A program made the position numbers and the translations under genes. 5,420 bases of DNA. Source: Actinomycetota bacterium. Lineage in GTDB: Bacteria > Actinomycetota > Humimicrobiia > Humimicrobiales > Humimicrobiaceae. Where the stretch lies: positions 1 to 5,420 of the forward strand of contig JALHTA010000086.1 in the NCBI GenBank assembly GCA_022865545.1, written 5' to 3'. The notes beneath the pieces were generated by a model. The model did not search any database and was not told the DNA's origin. It was given only the letters and a program-made list of their open reading frames with translations. Numbering within the stretch: the stretch's first letter is position 1; each line of letters starts with the position of its first letter. This document shows positions 1 through 5,420 of the stretch, piece after piece.

Positions 1-1341
1 ACGTACCGGGGATGCTACCTTAGGATCAGAACCTGCAAGATTTTTTTGTATTGATAGTATTTGATTTTTCAAAGATGCCATTTCTTCAGCTTTTGAGACC
101 ATGGGGAAGGCCAAAATAAGTTCACCATATTTAGAAGCTTTGATGAGCGCTTTCATCTGGGCGCTGCAAGTCTTTCTGATAAGGGCCCTGGCCCCGCTTG
201 CAGTAAGAGTTTCCTTTGATATCAGGTTTATAAATGCCTGCTTGTCTCCACTAAGGTCAAGGGTCCGCAGTGTGACCGGTTTTCCTGGAAAAAGCTTAAG
301 TATATTGCTATAGGCTTTAAACTGATCATCAACAGTAAGTCCGATATCTCCATTCAAAAACGATAGTTCTGTCCTGAAGAGTCCAATACCCCGGACTCCC
401 ATAGAAGAAGCCTGTCTCGCTTCTTCTATGGTATTTATACTGGCAAGAATGTCCGGGAGTTTTTTATTTTTTTTCTTAAATGAACCGATCCTTTTGATAC
501 TATCTTTAGAATATTTTTTATACTTTTCATCCATTGCCCTATCAGGTTGGATGATAAGCTTACCATTAAAACCATCAAGGATTGCTCTCTGTCCATCAAT
601 TATCTCATCTACATCCTGTTTGATCTTTATCAGATAGGGGATCTTTAGTGATCTTATAAGGATTGAAGTATGGGACTGGATATTTTGTTTTTCAATTACT
701 ATCCCCCTGACTTTTTTAAGGTCGACTTTCGCAAGGTCTGTGGGAAACATTCTCCTTGATACTAAAATAAGATCCTCATCCTTAATATCTACTCCAGTTC
801 CATCCCTACCAGTATCTGCAGTTTTTAAATTAGATACCAGCCTATTGTAGAGGTCCACAAGATCATAGGTCCGGTTCCTGAATTTTTTCTTATTGTTTTT
901 TCTTAATAGCTCTATTCTTTCATTAAATATTATTGATACCGCAAGATAGGCAGAGATCCTATACTCCCTGATCAGGTCTATCGTCCTATTGAATATATTC
1001 GAATCCTTGAGTGCGAGTATCTGAAAATCGATTATCTCGGAGAATTTCTCACTGATGTCTTTAGATAGTTTTTTCCTTGCAGACACAAGGTCTTTCTTAG
1101 ATTGTTTTAATACCTGTTTGAATTCTTTGACCTGGTTTTCAATATTTTCTTTGCTGCTGATCTTCTGGTAGAAATTGTCTCTTAATACCTTTATTCTTCC
1201 GATATCTTTAAGATCAAGATCGTGAAATTCCTTGGACAATTGCTGGAGAAGAGTCTTTTCTTTTAATGGCTCAGAAGAAAATCTAAATATTTTACCGATA
1301 GCTATTCCCCTGCATACTGGCAGTCCCTTTAAAACTTTCAT
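1..1341 (-). CDS. ptsI: PTS enzyme I (phosphoenolpyruvate-protein phosphotransferase), 3' end outside window
   Basis: Enzyme I takes phosphate from PEP onto a histidine and passes it to HPr in the cytoplasm. I translated the minus strand from the ATG at 1341 to the window edge: 447 codons without a stop. The family is usually about 570-590 residues, so the C-terminal part with the GVMVETP segment and the catalytic cysteine is missing. Visible in order: N-terminal strand with GIAIGK (12-17); a lysine-rich helical HPr-binding domain (about 30-180); phospho-His candidate H224 in QSHTSILIRSLKIP; PEP barrel start with GIGLFRTE (R323), LRTLDLSGDK (R359) and GARAL (R385). These arginines match E. 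coli R296, R332 and R358 with identical spacing. Oddities: GGRT before the histidine is QNIQ, about 35 extra residues precede the histidine, and about five residues are missing after R385. The start lies 3 bases after the HPr stop, with GGAG about 11 bases upstream. Family assignment is firm; full activity is less sure. Confidence 0.9.
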   Translation of the reverse strand, partial: MKVLKGLPVCRGIAIGKIFRFSSEPLKEKTLLQQLSKEFHDLDLKDIGRIKVLRDNFYQKISSKENIENQVKEFKQVLKQSKKDLVSARKKLSKDISEKFSEIIDFQILALKDSNIFNRTIDLIREYRISAYLAVSIIFNERIELLRKNNKKKFRNRTYDLVDLYNRLVSNLKTADTGRDGTGVDIKDEDLILVSRRMFPTDLAKVDLKKVRGIVIEKQNIQSHTSILIRSLKIPYLIKIKQDVDEIIDGQRAILDGFNGKLIIQPDRAMDEKYKKYSKDSIKRIGSFKKKNKKLPDILASINTIEEARQASSMGVRGIGLFRTELSFLNGDIGLTVDDQFKAYSNILKLFPGKPVTLRTLDLSGDKQAFINLISKETLTASGARALIRKTCSAQMKALIKASKYGELILAFPMVSKAEEMASLKNQILSIQKNLAGSDPKVASPVR

Positions 1342-1344
1342 TTT

Positions 1345-1605
1345 TTATTCTACTCCAGTCGTAAAAAAATCTTTTATGGCTTTTTCCGCCCTGGCCTCGT
1401 CTTTTCCATCTATCTTGATGGTCAAAGTGTCTCCCATTTCGGCACCAAGACACAATACTTCAGTGATGTTTTTTCCATCTGCAGCTGCCTCTTGTGTCGA
1501 GATCATAATAGCCGATCCAAACCGGTGGCAGAGAGCAACCAGCCTGGAAGCAGGCCTTGCATGAAGTCCTTCTTTATTATTTATTTTTATCTCTACTGAT
1601 CTCAT
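1345..1605 (-). CDS. ptsH: HPr-family phosphocarrier protein
   Basis: This is the small cytoplasmic phosphocarrier that accepts phosphate from enzyme I and hands it to EIIA domains or regulators. At 86 residues it has the normal family length. The active-site motif GLHARPAS places His at residue 15 and Arg at 17, exactly as in classical HPr, and this supports the ATG at 1605 as start. The region DGKNITEVLCLGAEMGD aligns with the Ser46 loop, but residue 46 is Asn, so HPr kinase-type regulation at that site is not expected. It is the first gene of an operon with ptsI, 3 bases apart. There is no recognisable Shine-Dalgarno before the ATG: the upstream bases are T/A only (TTTTTTATAAATA). Whether the pair serves sugar transport or a regulatory (Ntr-like) PTS cannot be decided, because no EII gene is in view. 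Confidence 0.95.
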   Translation of the reverse strand: MRSVEIKINNKEGLHARPASRLVALCHRFGSAIMISTQEAAADGKNITEVLCLGAEMGDTLTIKIDGKDEARAEKAIKDFFTTGVE

Positions 1606-1731
1606 TATTTATAAAAAACAATATATTTAAAATCTAGAACATTTTAATATATTGATTATTATTTGTATAATTATGTTTAGAGATGATATATATTTTAAAT
1701 ATAATATCGAAATATAGGACAGGGAGGATCT
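1606..1731. promoter_or_regulatory. AT-rich divergent intergenic region, HPr versus flavin reductase
   Basis: These 126 bases separate two divergent genes and must hold the start signals for both. On the plus strand there are two perfect TATAAT hexamers, at 1666-1671 and 1700-1705, but neither has a good TTGACA-like box at 16-18 bases upstream. The first would give a leader of about 50 bases before the flavin reductase. On the minus strand TATATT (1620-1625) is a possible -10 for ptsH-ptsI, again with a poor -35. The region is so A+T-rich that such hexamers occur by chance. The AGGGAGG at 1721-1727 is the flavin reductase ribosome binding site. No operator-like repeat was seen. Confidence 0.35.
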
Positions 1732-2301
1732 ATGACAATATTAAAAAGGGTTAAAAATTTTCTGGCACCGCTTCCTGTGGTACTGGTCACGACCCGTCTC
1801 AGAGATAATGACAGTATAGCTGATAATATTATCCCGATATCATGGACGGGTATTGTGGAATCTGCGCCCCATATGATAAATATCAATATTTCCAGGGGAA
1901 AGTATTCATGGGAAATAATTAAGAAGACAAAACAATTTGGAATTGCAATACCAGGAGCTGGCTATATAAGGGAAGTGGACATCTGTGGGACCACCCATGG
2001 GGATACAGTTGATAAATTCAGCCTGACGGGGTTTGAAAAAATAGATGCATCTATTATTGACGCACCACTTATAAAGCAATGTCCTATCAATATGGAATGC
2101 ACGCTTGAAAATATAATATCATTTAAATCCCATGATATGTTTATTGGAAAGATAGAGGCGACTCATCTTGATGACGGCTTTGCAGACGAGCAAGGGGAAC
2201 CTGATTTTAAAAAGATCAATATATTGTGTTATGCAAACGGTGATTACTGGGATCTTGGCACAAAACTTGAAAAATTGTTTTTTACAAAGATAAAAAAATA
2301 A
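1732..2301 (+). CDS. Flavin reductase-like / flavoredoxin-like FMN-binding split-barrel protein
   Basis: A 189-residue protein of the flavin reductase-like family (FMN-binding split barrel). Members bind FMN and either reduce free flavin with NAD(P)H or act as electron carriers, as the flavoredoxins of anaerobes do. Family hallmarks visible: PLPVVLVTT (14-21) and IPISWTGIVESAPHMI (34-49) in the N-terminal barrel; the segment EVDICGTTHGDTVDKF (81-96), which matches the usual CG...G..VDKF; CPINMECTL (117-125); and SHDMFIGKIEATHLDD (133-148), the typical SHDLFVGEV strand. The C-terminal GDYWDLGTKL (170-179) corresponds to the family's Y..LG..L ending. There is no signal peptide, so it is cytoplasmic. 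The ATG is preceded by AGGGAGG with 4 bases between. The next gene starts 46 bases downstream on the same strand with no terminator between, so co-transcription is likely. The exact electron donor and acceptor cannot be read from the sequence. Confidence 0.85.
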   Translation: MTILKRVKNFLAPLPVVLVTTRLRDNDSIADNIIPISWTGIVESAPHMININISRGKYSWEIIKKTKQFGIAIPGAGYIREVDICGTTHGDTVDKFSLTGFEKIDASIIDAPLIKQCPINMECTLENIISFKSHDMFIGKIEATHLDDGFADEQGEPDFKKINILCYANGDYWDLGTKLEKLFFTKIKK

Positions 2302-2334
2302 TTATTTTATATAAAGAGAACAATACTAATTCAT

Positions 2335-2341
2335 AAGGAGG
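2335..2341 (+). promoter_or_regulatory. Strong Shine-Dalgarno fixing a GTG start
   Basis: AAGGAGG lies 6 bases before the GTG at 2348. This supports the GTG as the true start of the membrane protein, and the signal peptide begins directly at that codon. Confidence 0.8.
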
Positions 2342-2347
2342 AATAAA

Positions 2348-3550
2348 GTGAAAAAATTATTACTATTCATAATGGTTTTGTTCACGGTCTTATTTGTCTC
2401 CATTTCACCTCTGTGGGCCTTTGATTCTAAAAGCGGAGAGAATGTAAGCATAACCACAAGCCTGGATGATGATATCTATGTCTTTGGTTCCAATGTACTG
2501 GTAAGCGAAGATGTGGAAGGAGATCTTGTAACTGCCGGTGGGCGGATCGAAGTCTCCGGGGATGTCTCACAGGATTTGATGGTGGCTGGCGGGACAGTAA
2601 ACCTTAATGGCGATGTAGGGGATGATGTAAGGGTCTCAGGTGGTATTCTGACAATTTCTGGAGATATCTCAGATGACCTTCTTGCAGCAGGGGGACAGAT
2701 AACTGTATCAGAAAAGACAGATATTGGTGGTTCAGCGGTCATCACCGGGGGAACCATTAATTTTGAAGGTACCTCTGGAGAAGGAGCAATACTTAATGCG
2801 GGAAACATTACGATTTCCGGAAAGATAAAAGGGGATGTGGAAATAGGCGAAGTTGAGAGCCTAAAAATAACCGGCAGCGCCGAGATCACAGGAGACCTGA
2901 TCTACAGATCCGCTAGTAGGGCAAACATCTCAGATGATGCAATAATAGGTGGAGAAATAAAGGAGACTATTATTGAGCAGAGGAAAATAGCTGCTACTGA
3001 TACAAATCCCTGGGCAATTTTTATAGCCACATATATAGGTGGAAGGATAATCGCATTTCTTGCCCTCTTTGTCCTTGGAATAATACTTCTTCTTGCTATG
3101 CCGGGATTTTTTGAAAGATTTACAGAAAGGATGAAAAAGACCCTGGGTTATTCTATCGGTTCAGGGGCAATTGTCATCTTTGGCGTTCCTATCGGTTCCG
3201 TTATTATCTTTATTATTACCATAATACTGTTTATAACGATTATCGGCTCAGCGCTTGGCGCAGTTCTCATGGCATCCAATATTGTGATGCTTATTGTTTA
3301 TGGAATACTGATCTATACAAGTACAGTATTTTTATCATTTACTCTTGGTAAAGTGATACTTTCAAAGACTTCACTTAATATGAGTAAATATGGTTGGAAG
3401 GTACTTGCTTATCTTATAGGTCTAGTGATAATAATGATATTATATGGCATACCGTTTTTAGGATGGCTGATAAGATTTGCCGGTGTCCTATTTGGTACTG
3501 GAGCAGTAGTGCTTGTATTGAAAGATATTATAGTGTCAAAGAAGAACTGA
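2348..3550 (+). CDS. Exported bactofilin-like (polymer-forming) repeat domain fused to multi-pass membrane domain
   Basis: A 400-residue protein of unknown function. Residues 1-24 are a signal peptide: two lysines, a hydrophobic core, and likely cleavage after LWA. Residues about 40-205 are built of short repeats rich in G, D, V and I. Four regular 17-residue units (55-122) follow the pattern DV..DL..AGG.V.ISG, then looser copies such as ITGGTINFEG and IKGDVEIGEV. This is the pattern of right-handed beta-helices of the bactofilin/polymer-forming protein group, often labelled CcmA-like in databases. After a linker, residues about 222-392 hold roughly five hydrophobic membrane segments (about 233-251, 284-306, 308-334, 352-370, 372-392), ending in a lysine-rich tail. 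I infer the repeats face outside the cytoplasm and the C-terminal part anchors them, perhaps scaffolding something at the envelope. The strong ribosome site and the 46-base gap to the flavin reductase suggest a two-gene operon. No enzyme motif was seen. Confidence 0.8.
   Translation: MKKLLLFIMVLFTVLFVSISPLWAFDSKSGENVSITTSLDDDIYVFGSNVLVSEDVEGDLVTAGGRIEVSGDVSQDLMVAGGTVNLNGDVGDDVRVSGGILTISGDISDDLLAAGGQITVSEKTDIGGSAVITGGTINFEGTSGEGAILNAGNITISGKIKGDVEIGEVESLKITGSAEITGDLIYRSASRANISDDAIIGGEIKETIIEQRKIAATDTNPWAIFIATYIGGRIIAFLALFVLGIILLLAMPGFFERFTERMKKTLGYSIGSGAIVIFGVPIGSVIIFIITIILFITIIGSALGAVLMASNIVMLIVYGILIYTSTVFLSFTLGKVILSKTSLNMSKYGWKVLAYLIGLVIIMILYGIPFLGWLIRFAGVLFGTGAVVLVLKDIIVSKKN
2510..2713 (+). 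repeat. Four tandem 17-residue (51-bp) coding repeats
   Basis: Residues 55-71, 72-88, 89-105 and 106-122 of the membrane protein are in-register repeats with consensus D-V/I-x-x-D-L/V-x-x-A/S-G-G-x-hydrophobic-x-hydrophobic-S/N-G. Protein similarity is clear while the DNA copies have diverged, which indicates an old structural repeat and not a recent tandem duplication. Each unit would form about one turn of a beta-helix. Confidence 0.85.
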
Positions 3551-3568
3551 TCAAATATATAATCAAAG

Positions 3569-3606
3569 AAGAAATAGTCCTGCAATTATGAGCAGGACTA
3601 TTTCTT
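3569..3606. terminator. Bidirectional intrinsic terminator hairpin
   Basis: The arms 3569-3583 (AAGAAATAGTCCTGC) and 3592-3606 are perfect inverted repeats of 15 bp around an 8-base loop. The hairpin sits 18 bases after the membrane protein stop and 19 bases beyond the 3' end of the convergent ferredoxin gene. The lower stem is A/T-rich, so transcripts in either direction end the stem in a U-rich stretch (AUUUCUUU on the plus side). It most likely serves both genes. Confidence 0.85.
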
Positions 3607-3625
3607 TGTCTTGTAATACTATTTC

Positions 3626-3817
3626 CTATTCAGTAATTATGGCCTCTGTAGGACAACTTTCAATTGCTTCTTCTATGCATTCCTCGTCATTTTCATCATA
3701 ATCATTCTTAGTGATTTCAGCTACATCATCGTCTTCATTTAATTTAAAAATATCGGGACAAGTTTCTTCACATAGTCCGCAGCCTGTGCACAGGTCAACA
3801 TCGATTAGTACTTTCAT
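3626..3817 (-). CDS. Single-cluster [4Fe-4S] ferredoxin
   Basis: A small, very acidic 63-residue cytoplasmic electron carrier. The cysteine motif C10-TG-C13-GL-C16-EET-C20-P, together with C55-P, gives the ligands C10, C13, C16 and C55 for one [4Fe-4S] cluster. C20 and C47 fall at the places that form a disulfide in Pyrococcus furiosus ferredoxin, instead of binding a second cluster. Length and layout resemble the Thermotoga and Pyrococcus one-cluster ferredoxins; position 13 is Cys, as in Thermotoga, where Pyrococcus has Asp. The ATG at 3817 has AGAAAGGA at 3823-3830, 5 bases upstream. It stands alone: convergent to the membrane protein gene with a shared terminator, divergent to the heme o synthase gene. 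Its redox partners are not in the window. Confidence 0.95.
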   Translation of the reverse strand: MKVLIDVDLCTGCGLCEETCPDIFKLNEDDDVAEITKNDYDENDEECIEEAIESCPTEAIITE

Positions 3818-3876
3818 GGAAGTCCTTTCTACTTAAAATTGTTTTTTGTACCCCTTTTAATACAACATTGTAGAGT

Positions 3877-3905
3877 AATATACATAATTTTTTTGGCTAT
3901 TTCAA
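3877..3905 (-). promoter_or_regulatory. Putative sigma70-type promoter for the ferredoxin gene
   Basis: On the minus strand TTGAAA (3900-3905) and TATATT (3877-3882) are separated by exactly 17 bases, matching TTGACA and TATAAT at 5 of 6 positions each. Transcription would begin near 3870, giving a leader of about 50 bases with the ribosome site before the ATG at 3817. Chance matches are possible in such AT-rich DNA. Confidence 0.5.
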
Positions 3906-3967
3906 TAATAAATTATTAATATTTTTTAAGGACAGGCAAAGCAGTTTTTAGGTCGATTATTTTTATA

Positions 3968-3996
3968 TTGTTTGTTAAAGGAAAGAAATCTATTAT
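3968..3996 (+). promoter_or_regulatory. Possible promoter for the heme o synthase gene
   Basis: TTGTTT (3968-3973) and TATTAT (3991-3996) are spaced by 17 bases. The -10 matches TATAAT at 5 of 6 positions and the -35 matches at 4 of 6 (TTG plus one degenerate position at best). It lies about 100 bases before the GTG start, so the leader would be long. Weak evidence only. Confidence 0.3.
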
Positions 3997-4103
3997 AGTC
4001 CATAAAGTTTAAACAGATCACAGATACTTTTATTGTGGAATTTTAAATATTTTAATAAAATCTTGAAGTGATTATTTATTATTGACTTAAAAAACCAGGA
4101 AAA

Positions 4104-4976
4104 GTGAAATCATTGGATACATTAAGAAAATATATAATACTGAGCAAGCCAAGGCTCGTCTATCTTCTTTTCTTTACAGGTTTTGCAGCGATGGTGATCG
4201 CTGGTTCATTATATGGATATGATTGGCTCAAGATAATAGTACTATCGGTGGCCATAATCCTCGGAGTAATGGGCTCAAATGCAATGACTAATTTCATTGA
4301 CAGGAAAATAGACGGGATAATGGATAGGACAAAAAAGAGAGCAATACCTTCGGGAAAGATAAAACCCCGCGATGCACTTATTTATGCAGTCTTGATGGTG
4401 GCAGCAGGGACCATCATGGCGGGAATAATAAATATATGGAGTGGTATTTTTATTTTACTTGGTTTTTTGGACAGTGCAATAATATATAATGCAGTAGCTA
4501 AAAGAAGAACACCATTAAACATCATACTTGGAGCCCCGGCAGGAGGGCTGCCTGTGTTTGCAGGATGGATAGGTATTACGGGAAAACTGGAACTGCTCCC
4601 GGTCATGCTTTTTCTTCTTATTTTGATATGGACACCAATACATATATGGAGCCTGGCATATTTTTATAGGGAAGATTACCGGAAAGCAGGAATACCTATG
4701 CTGCCTGTTATCATGAAAAAGAAAAAGGTATATATACTGCTTGCAGTACTGAATTTTGTCATGGTGGGATTTTCTATATATATAGGGTATCTTTATTCAT
4801 TAAGCTTGATATACCTTATAAGCTCGGCTGTCCTTGGAATCATTATTATATTCTTTGGTCTAAAGCTTATTGTGAGGGAAGAAGAAAAAATAGCCTGGGT
4901 GCTTTTTAAGCTCACGAGCCCATACCTTGCTATTATTTTTATTATCCTGGTCATAGAATTTACAGTAATTAAGTAA
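4104..4976 (+). CDS. ctaB/cyoE: Protoheme IX farnesyltransferase (heme o synthase), UbiA superfamily
   Basis: An integral membrane prenyltransferase that adds the farnesyl group of farnesyl diphosphate to heme b, giving heme o for heme-copper oxidases, or the precursor of heme a. At 290 residues with about nine hydrophobic segments it has normal family size. Diagnostic motifs are all present: SKPRLVYLL near the start (14-22); the Mg-diphosphate site NFIDRKIDGIMDRTKKRAIP (63-82); KRRTPLNIILGAPAGGLP (133-150) followed by GWIGITG; and WTPIHIWSLA (176-185) followed by DYRKAGIPMLPV (191-202). These separate it from the quinone-type UbiA enzymes. The GTG start has AGGA only 3 bases upstream, so a TTG at 4113 cannot be wholly excluded. 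No oxidase, CtaA or heme biosynthesis gene is nearby. A glycosylase gene follows after a 96-base gap without a terminator, so they may be co-transcribed. Confidence 0.9.
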   Translation: MKSLDTLRKYIILSKPRLVYLLFFTGFAAMVIAGSLYGYDWLKIIVLSVAIILGVMGSNAMTNFIDRKIDGIMDRTKKRAIPSGKIKPRDALIYAVLMVAAGTIMAGIINIWSGIFILLGFLDSAIIYNAVAKRRTPLNIILGAPAGGLPVFAGWIGITGKLELLPVMLFLLILIWTPIHIWSLAYFYREDYRKAGIPMLPVIMKKKKVYILLAVLNFVMVGFSIYIGYLYSLSLIYLISSAVLGIIIIFFGLKLIVREEEKIAWVLFKLTSPYLAIIFIILVIEFTVIK

Positions 4977-5072
4977 GACAGGTAAAACCCTGATAACATT
5001 TAAGATAAACCATGCGGATAAAAATGCAAATTTCAGTACGGCCGATAAATAAATTAAAAGTTTTCAAAAGAC
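4977..5072 (+). other. Short gap between heme o synthase and DNA glycosylase genes
   Basis: The 96 bases contain no hairpin terminator and no clear promoter. No strong Shine-Dalgarno stands before the glycosylase start; the nearest purine run is AAAAG. A 25-codon reading frame starts at 5012 and ends at 5089 inside the glycosylase start region, but nothing else supports it as a gene. Confidence 0.4.
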
Positions 5073-5420
5073 ATGTTTATGGAATATAAAAAAACAATCC
5101 TAAACAGAAATTTCTATAGCCGCGATACATCCAGAGTAGCAAAGGATCTCCTGGGAAAAGTACTGGTTAAAGAATCTGGAGGTATCACTACAAGTGGCAT
5201 TATAGTTGAGACCGAGGCATATTATGGACCAGATGATCCTGCCAGCCATGCTTATGGGGGCTCAACTCCCAGGAGCAGCATAATGTTTGGAAAAGCAGGC
5301 ATTGCTTATGTGTATCTTTGCTATGGGGTCTACTGGCTATTAAATATTGTGACCGAAGAAAAGACAATCCCTGGCGCAGTACTTATAAGGGGACTGGCAC
5401 CTGTGGGTGGAATAGGGGAT
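5073..5420 (+). CDS. 3-methyladenine DNA glycosylase, AAG/MPG family, 3' end outside window
   Basis: A base-excision repair enzyme that removes alkylated purines such as 3-methyladenine (and, in some members, hypoxanthine). The first 116 codons are seen; complete bacterial members are about 190-210 residues. Conserved landmarks: NRNFYSRDTSRVAKDLLGKVL (11-31, spelled with the usual F..D...VA..LLGK pattern), VETEAYYGPDDPASHAYGG (45-63), TPRSSIMFG (65-73), YVYLCYGVYWLLNIV (79-93) and AVLIRGLAPV near the edge. By alignment with human AAG, catalytic E125 is E48, Y127 is Y50, H136 is H59, Y159 is Y81 and N169 is N91, so the active site seen so far is intact. An in-frame TAA at 5055-5057 limits the start to ATG 5073 or ATG 5079, and neither has a good ribosome site. 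It may be expressed from the upstream heme o synthase transcript. Confidence 0.93.
   Translation, partial: MFMEYKKTILNRNFYSRDTSRVAKDLLGKVLVKESGGITTSGIIVETEAYYGPDDPASHAYGGSTPRSSIMFGKAGIAYVYLCYGVYWLLNIVTEEKTIPGAVLIRGLAPVGGIGD

Larger units (their letters stand above)
3818..4103. other. Divergent intergenic region between ferredoxin and heme o synthase
   Basis: A 286-base AT-rich stretch without a supported gene. It contains the likely ferredoxin promoter on the minus strand and a possible plus-strand promoter (3968-3996). The rest is poly-A/T tracts and short AT-only inverted repeats such as the one around 3905-3920, which are expected by chance at this composition. No riboswitch-like conserved core or strong G+C hairpin was recognised. 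Confidence 0.6.

Noticed and set aside
101..637. Two short plus-strand open frames (101-313 and 428-637)
   Set aside because: Both lie within the enzyme I gene on the opposite strand, which has a continuous frame with conserved motifs.
1232..1564. 110-codon open frame on the plus strand over ptsH
   Set aside because: It is antisense to the clear HPr gene and the ptsI start, with no family resemblance.
2476..2889. 137-codon open frame on the minus strand
   Set aside because: It is antisense to the repeat region of the membrane protein. Its Pro/Ser-rich repeats are just the complement of the Gly/Asp repeat codons.
3394..3591. 65-codon plus-strand frame overlapping the membrane protein 3' end
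   Set aside because: It is an out-of-frame shadow running into the terminator, without a ribosome site.
3900..3930. AT-only inverted repeats in the ferredoxin/heme o synthase intergenic region
   Set aside because: They are short, lack G+C and are expected by chance at this base composition.
4082..4087. TTGACT resembling a -35 box
   Set aside because: It is only about 17 bases before the heme o synthase start and has no -10 box at a proper distance upstream of the gene.
5012..5089. 25-codon frame ending over the glycosylase start, possible coupling peptide
   Set aside because: It has no ribosome site and no recognisable sequence. Coupling by overlap is conceivable but unsupported.

Overview
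The window is an AT-rich piece of a bacterial chromosome. The bacterial calls are the PTS genes (HPr and enzyme I), good Shine-Dalgarno sequences (AGGGAGG, AAGGAGG) and two GTG starts. A small one-cluster ferredoxin and a flavoredoxin-like flavin reductase hint at an anaerobic or low-oxygen life style, although a heme o synthase gene is also present. The phylum cannot be named from the sequence alone. No mobile element, CRISPR array, tRNA or rRNA is visible, and the window looks like ordinary chromosomal housekeeping and accessory genes.

Left part (1-1605, minus strand): a two-gene PTS operon, HPr then enzyme I (ptsI), separated by 3 bases. ptsI fills the left edge and is cut off by it, so its first 447 residues are seen. 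HPr has the normal phospho-His15 motif but Asn at the position of regulatory Ser46. Enzyme I keeps the three PEP-binding arginines at the E. coli spacing, but its phospho-histidine loop is atypical (QNIQSH instead of GGRTSH).

Middle (1606-3606): an AT-rich divergent promoter region, then on the plus strand a flavin reductase-like protein. 46 bases later comes a 400-residue exported protein with a bactofilin-like repeat domain joined to a multi-pass membrane domain; the two genes are probably one operon. A perfect 15-bp hairpin ends this unit. It also lies just beyond the 3' end of the convergent ferredoxin gene, so it probably terminates transcription in both directions.

Right part (3626-5420): a minus-strand [4Fe-4S] ferredoxin and, beyond a 286-base divergent intergenic region with plausible promoters each way, a plus-strand heme o synthase (CyoE/CtaB family). 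This is followed by the first 116 codons of a 3-methyladenine DNA glycosylase of the AAG/MPG family, cut by the right edge. These genes do not form one pathway. The shared themes are redox carriers (flavin reductase, ferredoxin, heme o) and a PTS phosphorelay whose partner sugar-specific or regulatory enzymes are not in the window.

No clear undescribed multi-gene system was found. The most noteworthy items are the divergent enzyme I, the secreted repeat-plus-membrane fusion protein, and a heme o synthase without a neighbouring oxidase.
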